Source: Weeksellaceae bacterium (GTDB lineage Bacteria; Bacteroidota; Bacteroidia; Flavobacteriales; Weeksellaceae). From it: 64,000 nt of DNA. Positions 1 through 7,849 of the stretch are shown here, one piece after another. Positions within the stretch are counted from its first letter, which is position 1. Each line of letters begins with the position of its first letter. The stretch is from positions 186,001 through 250,000 of the forward strand of contig JAIBEX010000022.1 of assembly GCA_019459455.1 (NCBI GenBank). Reading direction: 5' to 3'. The translations under genes were made by a program, and so were the position numbers. The notes under the pieces are model-generated. The model saw only the letters and a program-made list of their open reading frames with translations. It searched no databases and was not told the origin of the DNA.

Positions 1-146
1 TGTTCGGGCGACCAGACTCCTTCCACTCCATTCGGAAACTGCGGGGGTGTTGCCACTTCTATGGGTGTCGTTAGTTCGGGAGAAGTCATTTCGCCTGTGC
101 GGCCGCTTTTCCAGTCTATGTTTACGTTAAAATTATGCGCATCCAT
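1..146 (-). CDS. OsmC family protein, N-terminal part (cut by window edge)
   Basis: The reverse strand reads from an ATG at 146 into the window edge, giving MDAHNFNVNIDW and then a segment with PELTTPIEVATPPQF. This resembles the N-terminus of OsmC/Ohr-type proteins, thiol peroxidases that use a Cys pair to reduce organic hydroperoxides; the catalytic cysteines would lie beyond the window. The start is 4 nt after the stop of the rhodanese gene, so the two are very likely co-transcribed. The family call rests on 48 residues only. Confidence 0.6.
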   Translation of the reverse strand, partial: MDAHNFNVNIDWKSGRTGEMTSPELTTPIEVATPPQFPNGVEGVWSPE

Positions 147-150
147 TTGC

Positions 151-462
151 TTAAATTTTATTGTTTAAACTCATCCAGCCACCTCCGTTGTACACTTTTG
201 TATACCCCGCATTTTTTAAAATATTCTGGGCAGTAGAACTTCTCATGCCAGATGCACAACAGGTAATGATGGGTTTGTCCTTGTCCTTCAGTTTAGTCAG
301 ATTTCCGGCAAGCTGATCTACCGGTATGTTGATGGAGTTTTTAATGTGACCACCTGCAAATTCACCTTTACTCCTTACATCTATAACCACAGCTCCTTCT
401 TTTATAAGTGCTGCATAATCGGTTTTTTCCATACCGAACAAGTTTTTAATAGAATCAAACAT
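151..462 (-). CDS. Single-domain rhodanese-like protein
   Basis: A 103-residue protein with one rhodanese domain. DVR (28-30) and GGHIKNSINIP (37-47) are typical, and the active-site loop is C69-ASGM-R74, so the sulfur-accepting cysteine is present. Such proteins move sulfane sulfur between thiols. No signal peptide is visible, so it is probably cytoplasmic. It lies between a Crp/Fnr regulator upstream and an OsmC-like gene 4 nt downstream, which suggests a small sulfur or peroxide stress operon. It has its own promoter and an inverted repeat upstream (see 494-537). Confidence 0.88.
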   Translation of the reverse strand: MFDSIKNLFGMEKTDYAALIKEGAVVIDVRSKGEFAGGHIKNSINIPVDQLAGNLTKLKDKDKPIITCCASGMRSSTAQNILKNAGYTKVYNGGGWMSLNNKI

Positions 463-493
463 AATTTTGTAATTTTTGTTGTTAATTATACTG

Positions 494-522
494 CAAATTT
501 ATGCGATGCTATTGGGCAACAA
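494..522 (-). promoter_or_regulatory. Promoter of the rhodanese-OsmC operon
   Basis: On the minus strand a TTG at 522-520 is followed after 18 nt by TAAATTTG (501-494), an exact match to the Bacteroidota -7 consensus TAnnTTTG. The rhodanese start codon lies about 30 nt further on. Confidence 0.55.
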
Positions 523-523
523 C

Positions 524-537
524 GTAACGCAGGTTAC
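524..537. promoter_or_regulatory. Putative Crp/Fnr-type operator GTAAC-N4-GTTAC
   Basis: A perfect 5-4-5 inverted repeat (GTAAC GCAG GTTAC) overlaps the 3' end of the Crp/Fnr gene. Its centre is about 36 nt upstream of the last base of the -7 box, hence about 41 nt from the expected start of transcription. That is the class II activation position for Crp/Fnr proteins. The adjacent regulator gene is the natural candidate to bind it; this is inference. Confidence 0.45.
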
Positions 538-1142
538 ATAAGGTGTATTTTGTGTCTTGACAGTTCCAGTATTCCGTTTTTTTCCATCTGCTTCAGGACT
601 CTGCTGGTCGCTTCGCGGGTGATTCCCAATTCGTCGGCAAGCTGCTGGTGCGTAACCGACAGCTCTTTGGATTGATACAGTTGGCATTTCTGTTTAAGGA
701 GATGCAGCAGCCGGGTGTCAATTTTCTGAAAAGCGACGGCATTTACGACATCCAAAAGTTCTTCAAACCTTTTTTGGTACAGATTGAAAATGAAATCGGT
801 CCATTCCGGGTACTTGTGAATCCATTCCCTGGCCTTATCTGCCGGAATCAGCAGGATTTCCGCGTCTTCTTCAACTACTGCCCGGATTTTGGAGGTATCA
901 CTGTTCATGCTTGCCAGAAAAGAAACAATACAGCTTTCGCCCGGCGTAATATAGTAAAGCAGGATTTCCCGGCCTTCCTCATCGGTTCTGATGACCTTGA
1001 TGCTCCCCGATAGGACCACCGGAATGGTCCTTACATAGGATTGCATGTCCAGGATAACGCTCCCCGCAGCAAAATTTTTACTGTAGCCGGCTGCGGTAAT
1101 TTCTTTCTTTAATTCTGAATTGAAAAGGTCTGAAAATTCCAT
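534..1142 (-). CDS. Crp/Fnr family transcriptional regulator
   Basis: A 202-residue protein with an N-terminal cyclic-nucleotide-binding-like beta-roll (about 20-120), a long connecting helix and a C-terminal winged helix-turn-helix (about 150-200) containing LSVTHQQLADELGITREATS. There is no FNR-style N-terminal cysteine cluster, so an oxygen-sensing Fe-S cluster is unlikely; the ligand is unknown. It probably regulates the rhodanese-OsmC genes 70 nt downstream and perhaps hemN and ppdK, which carry similar 5-4-5 palindromes. Confidence 0.9.
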   Translation of the reverse strand: MEFSDLFNSELKKEITAAGYSKNFAAGSVILDMQSYVRTIPVVLSGSIKVIRTDEEGREILLYYITPGESCIVSFLASMNSDTSKIRAVVEEDAEILLIPADKAREWIHKYPEWTDFIFNLYQKRFEELLDVVNAVAFQKIDTRLLHLLKQKCQLYQSKELSVTHQQLADELGITREATSRVLKQMEKNGILELSRHKIHLM

Positions 1143-1322
1143 TTAAGTTGTTTGAAAATCAAAGCATAAAAGTATTAAAATTATGCGAACGGTGCGTTGT
1201 CTTTTTGTTACCAAAACGTCTTCTGTGAAAAGGAAAAAAGAGAGGACCTTAAATAAAAAAGTACATAAAATGTTAATTATTGTAAAATTTTTATATTTTC
1301 GTAAATCTTAAAAAAATAAACA

Positions 1323-2999
1323 ATGTCGAATCTCTGGAGAACCAAACCCCTTGATCAGCTAATGGCGGAAGCCGATGAATCTGAAAAAGGACTTAAAAAA
1401 ACGCTGACCTCTGCTTCACTCGTTGCGCTCGGTATCGGAGCCATCATCGGAGCCGGTCTTTTCTCAATAACCGGTATGGCTGCTGCAAATTATGCCGGTC
1501 CCGGAATTATGATTTCCTTTATTATCGCGGCCATAGGCTGTGCTTTCGCAGGACTTTGCTACGCTGAATTCGCGTCCATGATTCCTGTTGCGGGCAGTGC
1601 TTATACTTATTCCTATGCTACGATGGGCGAATTCATAGCCTGGATTATCGGCTGGGACCTGGTGCTGGAATACGCAGTGGGAGCCGCAACAGTAGCCTCC
1701 AGCTGGTCCGGATATCTGGGGAAATTCTTCCATTCTTTCGGGGTCGCACTACCGGAAACGCTTATGACTACGCCTTTTGACGTCACTTCAAGTGGAGCAG
1801 GAGGGATTGTCAACCTTCCGGCGATCTTCATCGTGGTCATCATGTCCCTGATCCTGATAAAGGGAACCAGTGAATCCGCCTTTGTAAATACGGGGATTGT
1901 AATCCTGAAGGTTGCCATCGTCATCATTTTCATCGTCGTGGGTTTCAAATATGTAAAAGCTGAAAACCTGACCCCACTTATTCCGGAAAATACCGGAAAA
2001 TTTGGCGAGTTTGGCTGGACGGGAATCATACGGGCCGCGGCGGTCGTCTTCTTTGCCTATATAGGCTTTGATGCGGTTTCCACAGCAGCCCAGGAGACCA
2101 AAAATCCGAAAAAAGCAATGCCAATCGGTATTATGGGATCGCTCCTGATCTGTACGGTGCTCTATATTATGTTTGCATATGTAATGGTTGGAGTGGTTCA
2201 TTACAAATCTTTTGCTGCAGGTGGTGGCGCGGATCATCTGGCACCTGTTGCCATTGCTATTGAAGCGATGGGAGATGTGGTGAATGGAAAAGTGATGCCG
2301 GCCTACCCATGGCTTAACACGACAATTATCTTTGCTATCCTGCTTGGCTACGCGTCCGTTATTTTGGTGATGCTGATGGGGCAAAGCCGCGTATTTTACT
2401 CCATGAGTAAGGATGGTTTGCTGCCGAAAGTGTTCAGCGAGATTCATCCGAAATACAGAACGCCGTTTAAATCCAATCTGTTTTTCCTTGTTTTCGTAAG
2501 TCTCTTTGCTGCGTTTATTCCGGGAAGGATAGTAGGTGAGATGACGAGTATAGGAACCCTGTTTGCCTTTATTTTGGTTTGCGTGGGCGTTCTTGTCCTT
2601 AGAAAAACCCAGCCAAATGCACCCCGGGCATTCAGAACTCCATTGGTTCCGCTGGTTCCAGTTTTGGGAATCCTGGTCTGTTTCGGAATGATGGCTTTCC
2701 TGCCTCTGGATACGTGGATCCGTTTGGTATGCTGGATGATGATTGGTCTGGATGTCTATCTTTTCAGGGGAATCAAGAATTCCTTCCTTGGAAAGGCGAA
2801 CAATACCACCAATGACCCTAAAAACTATACGGTTACGGCCATCTCCGGGGCTGCGCTAACGCTCATCCTTGCAGCACTGGCCTACCTGCACCATCACAAT
2901 GCCACAACGGACGACAGCGGTTTAATTACCTTCTCTGTAATAATGGTGATTATTCACGCCATTTTGTACGGCTACTATTTCTTCAAAAACAGGAAATAA
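1323..2999 (+). CDS. APC-superfamily amino acid permease (cationic amino acid transporter type)
   Basis: A 558-residue polytopic membrane protein. GIGAIIGAGLFSITG (about 37-51) is the unwound first transmembrane helix that binds the substrate amino and carboxyl groups in APC transporters. About 12-14 hydrophobic segments follow, with the conserved loop GFDAVSTAAQETKNPKKAMP between them. It resembles the YfnA/CAT group that imports amino acids with protons. Substrate cannot be read from sequence. It is monocistronic, with a near-consensus -7 box (TATTTTCG, 1294-1301) about 20 nt before the ATG and a terminator at 3018-3046. Confidence 0.9.
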   Translation: MSNLWRTKPLDQLMAEADESEKGLKKTLTSASLVALGIGAIIGAGLFSITGMAAANYAGPGIMISFIIAAIGCAFAGLCYAEFASMIPVAGSAYTYSYATMGEFIAWIIGWDLVLEYAVGAATVASSWSGYLGKFFHSFGVALPETLMTTPFDVTSSGAGGIVNLPAIFIVVIMSLILIKGTSESAFVNTGIVILKVAIVIIFIVVGFKYVKAENLTPLIPENTGKFGEFGWTGIIRAAAVVFFAYIGFDAVSTAAQETKNPKKAMPIGIMGSLLICTVLYIMFAYVMVGVVHYKSFAAGGGADHLAPVAIAIEAMGDVVNGKVMPAYPWLNTTIIFAILLGYASVILVMLMGQSRVFYSMSKDGLLPKVFSEIHPKYRTPFKSNLFFLVFVSLFAAFIPGRIVGEMTSIGTLFAFILVCVGVLVLRKTQPNAPRAFRTPLVPLVPVLGILVCFGMMAFLPLDTWIRLVCWMMIGLDVYLFRGIKNSFLGKANNTTNDPKNYTVTAISGAALTLILAALAYLHHHNATTDDSGLITFSVIMVIIHAILYGYYFFKNRK

Positions 3000-3017
3000 A
3001 CCAATAAACCAATTAAG

Positions 3018-3046
3018 ATTCCCGTCATTATGGCGGGATTTTTTTA
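3018..3046 (+). terminator. Rho-independent terminator of the permease gene
   Basis: A stem TCCCG-T-CA closed by TG-G-CGGGA (3020-3038, one G-T wobble, 3-nt loop) is followed by a run of T. Confidence 0.75.
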
Positions 3047-3060
3047 TTTTTAGGGCAACT

Positions 3061-3131
3061 TTACCGTCTTCCGCTCCCAATCTTTTTGCCAGCCTATGCC
3101 TGCACTAAAAGGATTTCCGCTAAAGCGGGGC
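3061..3131. repeat. Dispersed intergenic repeat, copy 1
   Basis: This stretch shares an ordered set of blocks with 19361-19445: TCTTCCGCT / CTTTCTGCT, then AATCTTTTTGCC / AATCTTTTTTGCC, a variable middle of about 15-20 nt, then AAAAGGATTTCCGCT (identical) and GGGCT. The outer blocks are imperfect inverted repeats of each other, so the element can fold. It lies directly upstream of a start codon. Confidence 0.65.
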
Positions 3132-3158
3132 TGCAACCATTCATCAACCAAAGTTATC

Positions 3159-4181
3159 ATGAAAAAGATCAGTTTATTTATCCTGAGTTTGTTCGCTATT
3201 TTTTTCCACGCGCAAAAAATTGAATTACAAACATTATTAAAAGCTAAAATCTCCATTAGAGCAATACAGTTTTGGGACGGGAAAGTCTGGTATGCAGGAA
3301 CCGATTCCAAATTCGGCTATGTAAGTCTGAAGGATCCGGCAGACCAAAAGCAGATTGCTCTTGCAGACAAGAAGCTTCAGTTCAGGACGCTGGCCCAGAA
3401 CAAAACTGCTTTCTATGCCATCAATATTGAAAGCCCCGCCTATTTTTTTAAGATCGCCAAAAAGTCGCTAGAACATCAGATTGTATTTAAAGATACCTTA
3501 AAAACTGCGTTCTATGATGCACTGCATTTCGTTAACGATAATCGTGCATATGCTTTCAGTGATCCGGATTCGGATTTAAATATGAAACTCGCAGTTTTTA
3601 ATGCTAAAACGAGAAATCCATGGTACGGAATTGGTCATAGGGGAACTTTGAAATTGAACAAAGGAGAGGCAGCCTTTGCAGCGAGTAATTCCATTATTGA
3701 ATCCTCTTATCCATATCTATGGATTGCAACTGGCGGAGTGGTGTCACGGGTTTTTCGGCATGATTTCAAAAATGGAAGATGGGAGGTCTTCAATACGCCT
3801 TTTATACAGGGAAGCTCCTCACAGGGAATCTATTCCATTGATTTTTACAACAGGAAATTCGGTATTGCAGTCGGGGGTGACTATACAAAACAGGAACAGA
3901 ACATCAACAATATCGCCACGACAAACGACGGTGGCAAGACATGGCAGATACAGGCCTCAGGAATGAATGGCGGCTATAAAACCTGCGTGAAAATCCGCCC
4001 GAAATCCAGAGGGAAAGATATTATTGCCGTAGGTGATCAGCATATTGAATTCTCCAGTGATTTCGGAAAAACCTGGACGAAAATTTCAGATGAAAAAGGA
4101 CTGTATGTGTGCGAATGGATCGACAGGAATACCGTGGTGTTTGCTGGGAAGGACCGTATTGTAAAAATGACGGTACGCTGA
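3159..4181 (+). CDS. Secreted BNR/Ycf48-like beta-propeller protein
   Basis: A start at 3159 gives a signal peptide (MKKISLFILSLFAIFFHAQ), so I prefer it to the longer reading frame beginning at 3096, whose first 21 codons fall in the upstream repeat. The mature part of about 320 residues has at least two sialidase-type Asp-box motifs, TNDGGKTWQ and SSDFGKTWT, marking propeller blades. Flavobacterial homologues are often labelled oxidoreductase without evidence of activity. Function unknown; probably periplasmic or exported. Confidence 0.75.
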   Translation: MKKISLFILSLFAIFFHAQKIELQTLLKAKISIRAIQFWDGKVWYAGTDSKFGYVSLKDPADQKQIALADKKLQFRTLAQNKTAFYAINIESPAYFFKIAKKSLEHQIVFKDTLKTAFYDALHFVNDNRAYAFSDPDSDLNMKLAVFNAKTRNPWYGIGHRGTLKLNKGEAAFAASNSIIESSYPYLWIATGGVVSRVFRHDFKNGRWEVFNTPFIQGSSSQGIYSIDFYNRKFGIAVGGDYTKQEQNINNIATTNDGGKTWQIQASGMNGGYKTCVKIRPKSRGKDIIAVGDQHIEFSSDFGKTWTKISDEKGLYVCEWIDRNTVVFAGKDRIVKMTVR

Positions 4182-4215
4182 GCGTCATCTATAATTTTAT
4201 AAAAACTTGCTGTAA

Positions 4216-4686
4216 ATGGAAGAAAAATCATCATTTGAAGAATTTGAAAATTCAAACAAAAATTTTAGCCGAAGAAGAGAATTATTACCATTGTGGATAA
4301 AAATTTTCACATGGATTTTTTTAATATTTGGAATTTTAGGTATAATAATTCCAATTTTAGCATTATTTATTGAGAATGTTGAGATATCACTTTACGGACT
4401 GGAAACTACTGAGGTATATTCACCAACTGGTATTCTTGTGGTAGTCTTATTTCTCTTTAAAGGAATTACGGCATTTGGATTATGGTTTGAAAAAGATTGG
4501 GCACCAAAATTTGCGATCTTTGACGCTTTACTTGGAATTGCAATTTGTGGGTATATGATGCTTGTTAATCCTTTTGTTTCAGAAAGTCGTACTTTTTCTA
4601 TCAGACTTGAACTGATTGCATTAATACCTTATCTTTTAAAAATACAGAAAATTCAAAGAACTTGGGAAAATATGGAAAAACTGTAA
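4216..4686 (+). CDS. Hypothetical small integral membrane protein
   Basis: 156 residues with a charged N-terminus and about four predicted transmembrane segments (about 25-50, 72-92, 105-122, 134-147). No family is recognised. The DNA is clearly more AT-rich than the neighbouring core genes, which suggests recent acquisition. It follows the propeller gene by about 30 nt. Confidence 0.6.
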   Translation: MEEKSSFEEFENSNKNFSRRRELLPLWIKIFTWIFLIFGILGIIIPILALFIENVEISLYGLETTEVYSPTGILVVVLFLFKGITAFGLWFEKDWAPKFAIFDALLGIAICGYMMLVNPFVSESRTFSIRLELIALIPYLLKIQKIQRTWENMEKL

Positions 4687-4796
4687 CGACATCACATATA
4701 CGATTAGTTTGGTGCACGCCTGGTCGAGTTGTCTTAATGACGTGTTTATTTCGAACCTGTTCTTTATAAGATCGCAATTCCCTGCAGAGTAGTACT

Positions 4797-4808
4797 TGAC
4801 ATTTGTCA
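4797..4808 (+). promoter_or_regulatory. FNR-type palindrome TGACA-TT-TGTCA upstream of hemN
   Basis: The site reads CTTGAC-ATTT-GTCAG, the 5-4-5 layout of FNR boxes. Its centre (4802.5) is 37.5 nt upstream of the last base of the hemN -7 box, placing it near -42. The same 12-mer occurs upstream of ppdK (33150-33161) in the same orientation relative to the gene. Confidence 0.5.
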
Positions 4809-4832
4809 GGCATTCACAGGAAATATATTTCC

Positions 4833-4840
4833 TATTTTTG
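4833..4840 (+). promoter_or_regulatory. hemN promoter -7 element
   Basis: TATTTTTG matches TAnnTTTG. It ends only 4 nt before the hemN ATG, so the transcript may be leaderless or nearly so. No good -33 TTG is found at 19-21 nt, in keeping with an activator-dependent promoter. Confidence 0.5.
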
Positions 4841-4844
4841 CAGG

Positions 4845-6218
4845 ATGAATACATCACTCATCGATAAATATAACATTCCCGGTCCACGCTACACTTCGTA
4901 TCCAACAGTGCCATTCTGGGACGAAGGTGCCTTCTCGGGGGATCTTTGGCAGCAGTCCGTTATCCGGTCCTTTAATGAAAGCAATAATGCTGAGGGGATT
5001 TCAATCTATATCCATCTTCCGTTCTGTGAGCAGTTGTGCACCTTCTGCGCATGTCATAAACGGATTACCAAGCAACACTCTGTGGAGACGCCTTATCTGG
5101 AAAGTGTCCTGAAGGAATGGGATCTCTATCTCGATCTTTTATGCGCTGAAACCGGCCGGAAGCCAAGAATAAAAGAACTTCACTTAGGTGGTGGAACGCC
5201 AACTTTCTTTTCGCCGGAAAATCTTAAAAAACTGCTGGAAAGTATTTTTGCTAAGGCGGACATTGCTGACAGTCCTGAATTTTCTTTTGAGGGTCACCCC
5301 AACAATACCACGCGTGAACACCTGCAAACCCTCTATGATTTGGGTTTCAGGAGATGCAGTTTCGGCGTTCAGGATTATGATCCGCAGGTTCAGAAAGCCA
5401 TCAACCGCATCCAGCCTTTCGAAAACGTAGAAAGAGTGACCCACTGGGCAAGGGAAATTGGCTATATAAGTGTGTCTCATGATCTGGTCTTTGGCCTTCC
5501 TTTTCACACGTGGGAAAAAATGGAGTTTACGATCCGAAAAACTCTGGAACTCAAACCTGATCGGCTGGCCTTTTACTCCTATGCGCATGTGCCCTGGATT
5601 AAAGGCGTTGGACAGCGGGGGTTTGATGAAAACGATTTGCCGAGTGGCGAAGAAAAGCGCAAACTTTACGAAAACGGTAAAAAACTGCTCGAAGAATTAG
5701 GCTATATTGAAGTTGGGATGGACCACTTCGCTCTCGCGCATGATGACCTTTATCAATCGATGGTTTCCGGCAGTATTCACCGGAATTTCATGGGCTATTC
5801 CTCCAGCAAGACACAGCTAATGATCGGTTTGGGTATGAGTGCAATTTCCGATTCGTGGTATGCTTTCGCTCAGAATGAAAAATCCGTTGAAGATTATCAA
5901 AAAAGGGTAGCGGAAGGAAAGATTCCGGTGTTCCGCGGACATATTCTGAATGACGAAGACCTGAACATCAGAAAACATATCCTGAACCTCATGTGTCGCC
6001 TGGAAACGTCGTGGGATTTGCAGACTTCTTTCCCCGAAATTGAAAATGCCCTCGGAGCGCTAAAGGAGATGGAAGACGACGGATTGGTGGAAATCTCTAA
6101 AAATTCAATTAAAATAACGGAAAAAGGAAGGGCTTTTACCCGTAATGTTGCCATGACTTTTGATTTGAGGATGATGCGTAACAAACCTGAGACCAGGATA
6201 TTCTCGATGACGATCTAA
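4845..6218 (+). CDS. hemN: Oxygen-independent coproporphyrinogen III oxidase
   Basis: A radical SAM enzyme that decarboxylates two propionates of coproporphyrinogen III to give protoporphyrinogen IX in heme synthesis without oxygen. The start at 4845 gives MNTSLIDKYNIPGPRYTSYP, the usual HemN N-terminus, and a 457-residue protein of normal length. C61-x3-C65-x2-C68 binds the 4Fe-4S cluster, and the extra C70 is the CxC typical of true HemN rather than HemW. HLGGGTPTFF follows. The FNR-type palindrome fits a gene needed when oxygen is low. Confidence 0.95.
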   Translation: MNTSLIDKYNIPGPRYTSYPTVPFWDEGAFSGDLWQQSVIRSFNESNNAEGISIYIHLPFCEQLCTFCACHKRITKQHSVETPYLESVLKEWDLYLDLLCAETGRKPRIKELHLGGGTPTFFSPENLKKLLESIFAKADIADSPEFSFEGHPNNTTREHLQTLYDLGFRRCSFGVQDYDPQVQKAINRIQPFENVERVTHWAREIGYISVSHDLVFGLPFHTWEKMEFTIRKTLELKPDRLAFYSYAHVPWIKGVGQRGFDENDLPSGEEKRKLYENGKKLLEELGYIEVGMDHFALAHDDLYQSMVSGSIHRNFMGYSSSKTQLMIGLGMSAISDSWYAFAQNEKSVEDYQKRVAEGKIPVFRGHILNDEDLNIRKHILNLMCRLETSWDLQTSFPEIENALGALKEMEDDGLVEISKNSIKITEKGRAFTRNVAMTFDLRMMRNKPETRIFSMTI

Positions 6219-6728
6219 TTAAGGAATATTTTTTCCGTGATCAAAACCGAAATATTGTATTTAAGAGAGAGTTAAGAGTTGCTTTACTTGTTTCGCTTCC
6301 AGCTTTTCCAATAAAGACAACAAGAGAGTTTTCAACCTATTTGATTTTAATTCGTCAATCAAAAAATTGGAATTTTTGCCTGGTTTTATTATTTTTAGAT
6401 ATGAAAAATATGAGGATGTTCAGATATACGAAATGAGAACATCCTGATTCTGATGTTTTCTATTCTCATAGGCTGTAAATTTTTGCTGCATGACCATAAA
6501 AAACGTCCCGGTTTCGCGAGACGTTTTGTTGTTTTAAGATATGGATTGCTTCGTTCCTCGCTCTATCAATACCTTAATCTTTTCGTTTTCAAAAGAAGTT
6601 TAAACAAATTAAAACAATCTTCCTACACGCACTACAGATAATTTTAGATTGTATTTCCAGGTTTGAGGCTGATCTTCGAACTAAAATCTCTTTTTTTCTT
6701 AATTTAGTGCTGTCTAAAAAATTAAAAA
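6219..6728. other. Intergenic region of 510 bp with hairpins and possible gene debris
   Basis: No intact gene is seen. It holds a 9-bp perfect inverted repeat, AGGATGTTC / GAACATCCT (6413-6421 and 6437-6445), and a terminator-like hairpin at 6500-6527. On the minus strand, roughly 6265-6425, an open frame without a start codon reads protein-like (LIDELKSNRLKTLLLSLLEKL) and ends in TAA; it could be the tail of a decayed gene, but I cannot name a family. Confidence 0.4.
6500..6531 (+). terminator. Terminator-like hairpin
   Basis: The perfect 8-bp stem AAAACGTC / GACGTTTT (6500-6507 and 6520-6527) has a GC-rich inner part and ends in T. It is 280 nt after hemN, so it may belong to a lost gene. 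Confidence 0.4.
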
Positions 6729-7511
6729 ATGAATAACCACGAAATTGATTACAAAATCCACGGCGAAGAGATGCAGTGTGTGGAGATTGAACTGGATCCA
6801 AACGAAAGCGTAATTTCTGAACCCGGAAGTTTCATGATGATGACGGATGGCATACAGATGGAAACCATGTTCGGAGACGGAAACGAAAAAGGACTCATGG
6901 GAAAGCTATTTTCTGCAGGTAAGCGGCTGCTGACCGGGGAAAATCTTTTCATGACGGCCTTTACCAATACATCAGACCGGAAGAGGCAAGTGTCTTTTGC
7001 GGCGCCGTACTCCGGAAAAATCATCGCGCTGGACCTGTCCGAGCTCGGTGGCAAGGTCATCTGCCAGAAGGACAGTTTCCTTTGTGCCGCCAAAGGGGTC
7101 TCTGTCGGAATTGAGTTCCAGAAGAAACTGGGAACAGGCCTTTTTGGAGGAGAAGGTTTCATCATGCAGAAATTGGAAGGCGACGGGATGACTTTCGTGC
7201 ACAGCGGTGGACACGTGATTGAAAAAGAACTGCAGCCCGGGGAAATCCTTAAGATCGACACCGGATGTATTGTGGCGTTCACGCAGAATGTGCAGTATGA
7301 CATACAGTTTGTCGGTGGAATTAAGAATACCATTTTCGGGGGCGAAGGGCTGTTCTTTGCCCAACTCCGTGGTCCGGGCAAGGTTTGGATTCAGACCCTG
7401 CCGATTGCACGGCTTGCAAACAGAATCTTACAGTTCGGTACGGCCAAAAAAGGCGAGGAGGGCAGCGTCCTCGGTAAACTGGGCAATCTTCTCGATGGCG
7501 ACGGTTTTTAA
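6729..7511 (+). CDS. TIGR00266/AIM24 family protein
   Basis: A 260-residue protein of the AIM24/TIGR00266 family, a single beta-rich domain of unknown biochemical role. Features include ISEPGSFMMMTDGIQME near the N-terminus, GGEGFIMQKLEGDG in the middle and FGGEGLFFAQLRGPGKVWIQ near the C-terminus. No signal peptide or membrane segment is seen. Confident on family, not on function. Confidence 0.85.
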   Translation: MNNHEIDYKIHGEEMQCVEIELDPNESVISEPGSFMMMTDGIQMETMFGDGNEKGLMGKLFSAGKRLLTGENLFMTAFTNTSDRKRQVSFAAPYSGKIIALDLSELGGKVICQKDSFLCAAKGVSVGIEFQKKLGTGLFGGEGFIMQKLEGDGMTFVHSGGHVIEKELQPGEILKIDTGCIVAFTQNVQYDIQFVGGIKNTIFGGEGLFFAQLRGPGKVWIQTLPIARLANRILQFGTAKKGEEGSVLGKLGNLLDGDGF

Positions 7512-7538
7512 AAAGCAGTTTAAACACAGGAAGTCAAA

Positions 7539-7631
7539 ATGGTCGCTTACCTTTTGAGTGGGGACAACGACTACGTGAGTGGGCAGGTAATCGCCATCGA
7601 TGGTGGGGAAAGCAATAGGTACGGAAATTAG
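7539..7631 (+). pseudogene. Remnant of a short-chain dehydrogenase/reductase C-terminus
   Basis: A 30-codon frame ending in TAG reads MVAYLLSGDNDYVSGQVIAI and then DGGESNRYGN. The block YLLSxxxxYVSGQVIAIDGG is the conserved C-terminal part of classical SDR enzymes. Neither the Rossmann fold nor the YxxxK catalytic part precedes it, because the TIGR00266 gene ends only 27 nt upstream. It is best read as the tail of a deleted SDR gene. Confidence 0.7.
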
Positions 7632-7849
7632 TAGGTTTGATAATAAACATCAACTAAGAATATAAATTTTAGCCGCAGTTGCAGGAAGAAGAAAATTCAG
7701 GCGGCTGCGGTTTTTCATTTCCGGTCTTTCATGGTGCGACATAAAACTTTTCCACAAAATTTTAAATATCAGTTTCGTTTCTTTATTTTTGTTGATTACT
7801 GATTTTAAAAGGCCGAAAGTTGTGCGGTGGAAAGCCGGCAGCAGCACAT

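Noticed and set aside
346-675. Open frames opposite the rhodanese and Crp/Fnr genes
   Set aside because: Shadows of real genes on the other strand, without family similarity.
6531-6660. A small RNA gene in the spacer before the TIGR00266 gene
   Set aside because: No promoter with both boxes and no stable fold beyond the terminator-like hairpin could be seen.
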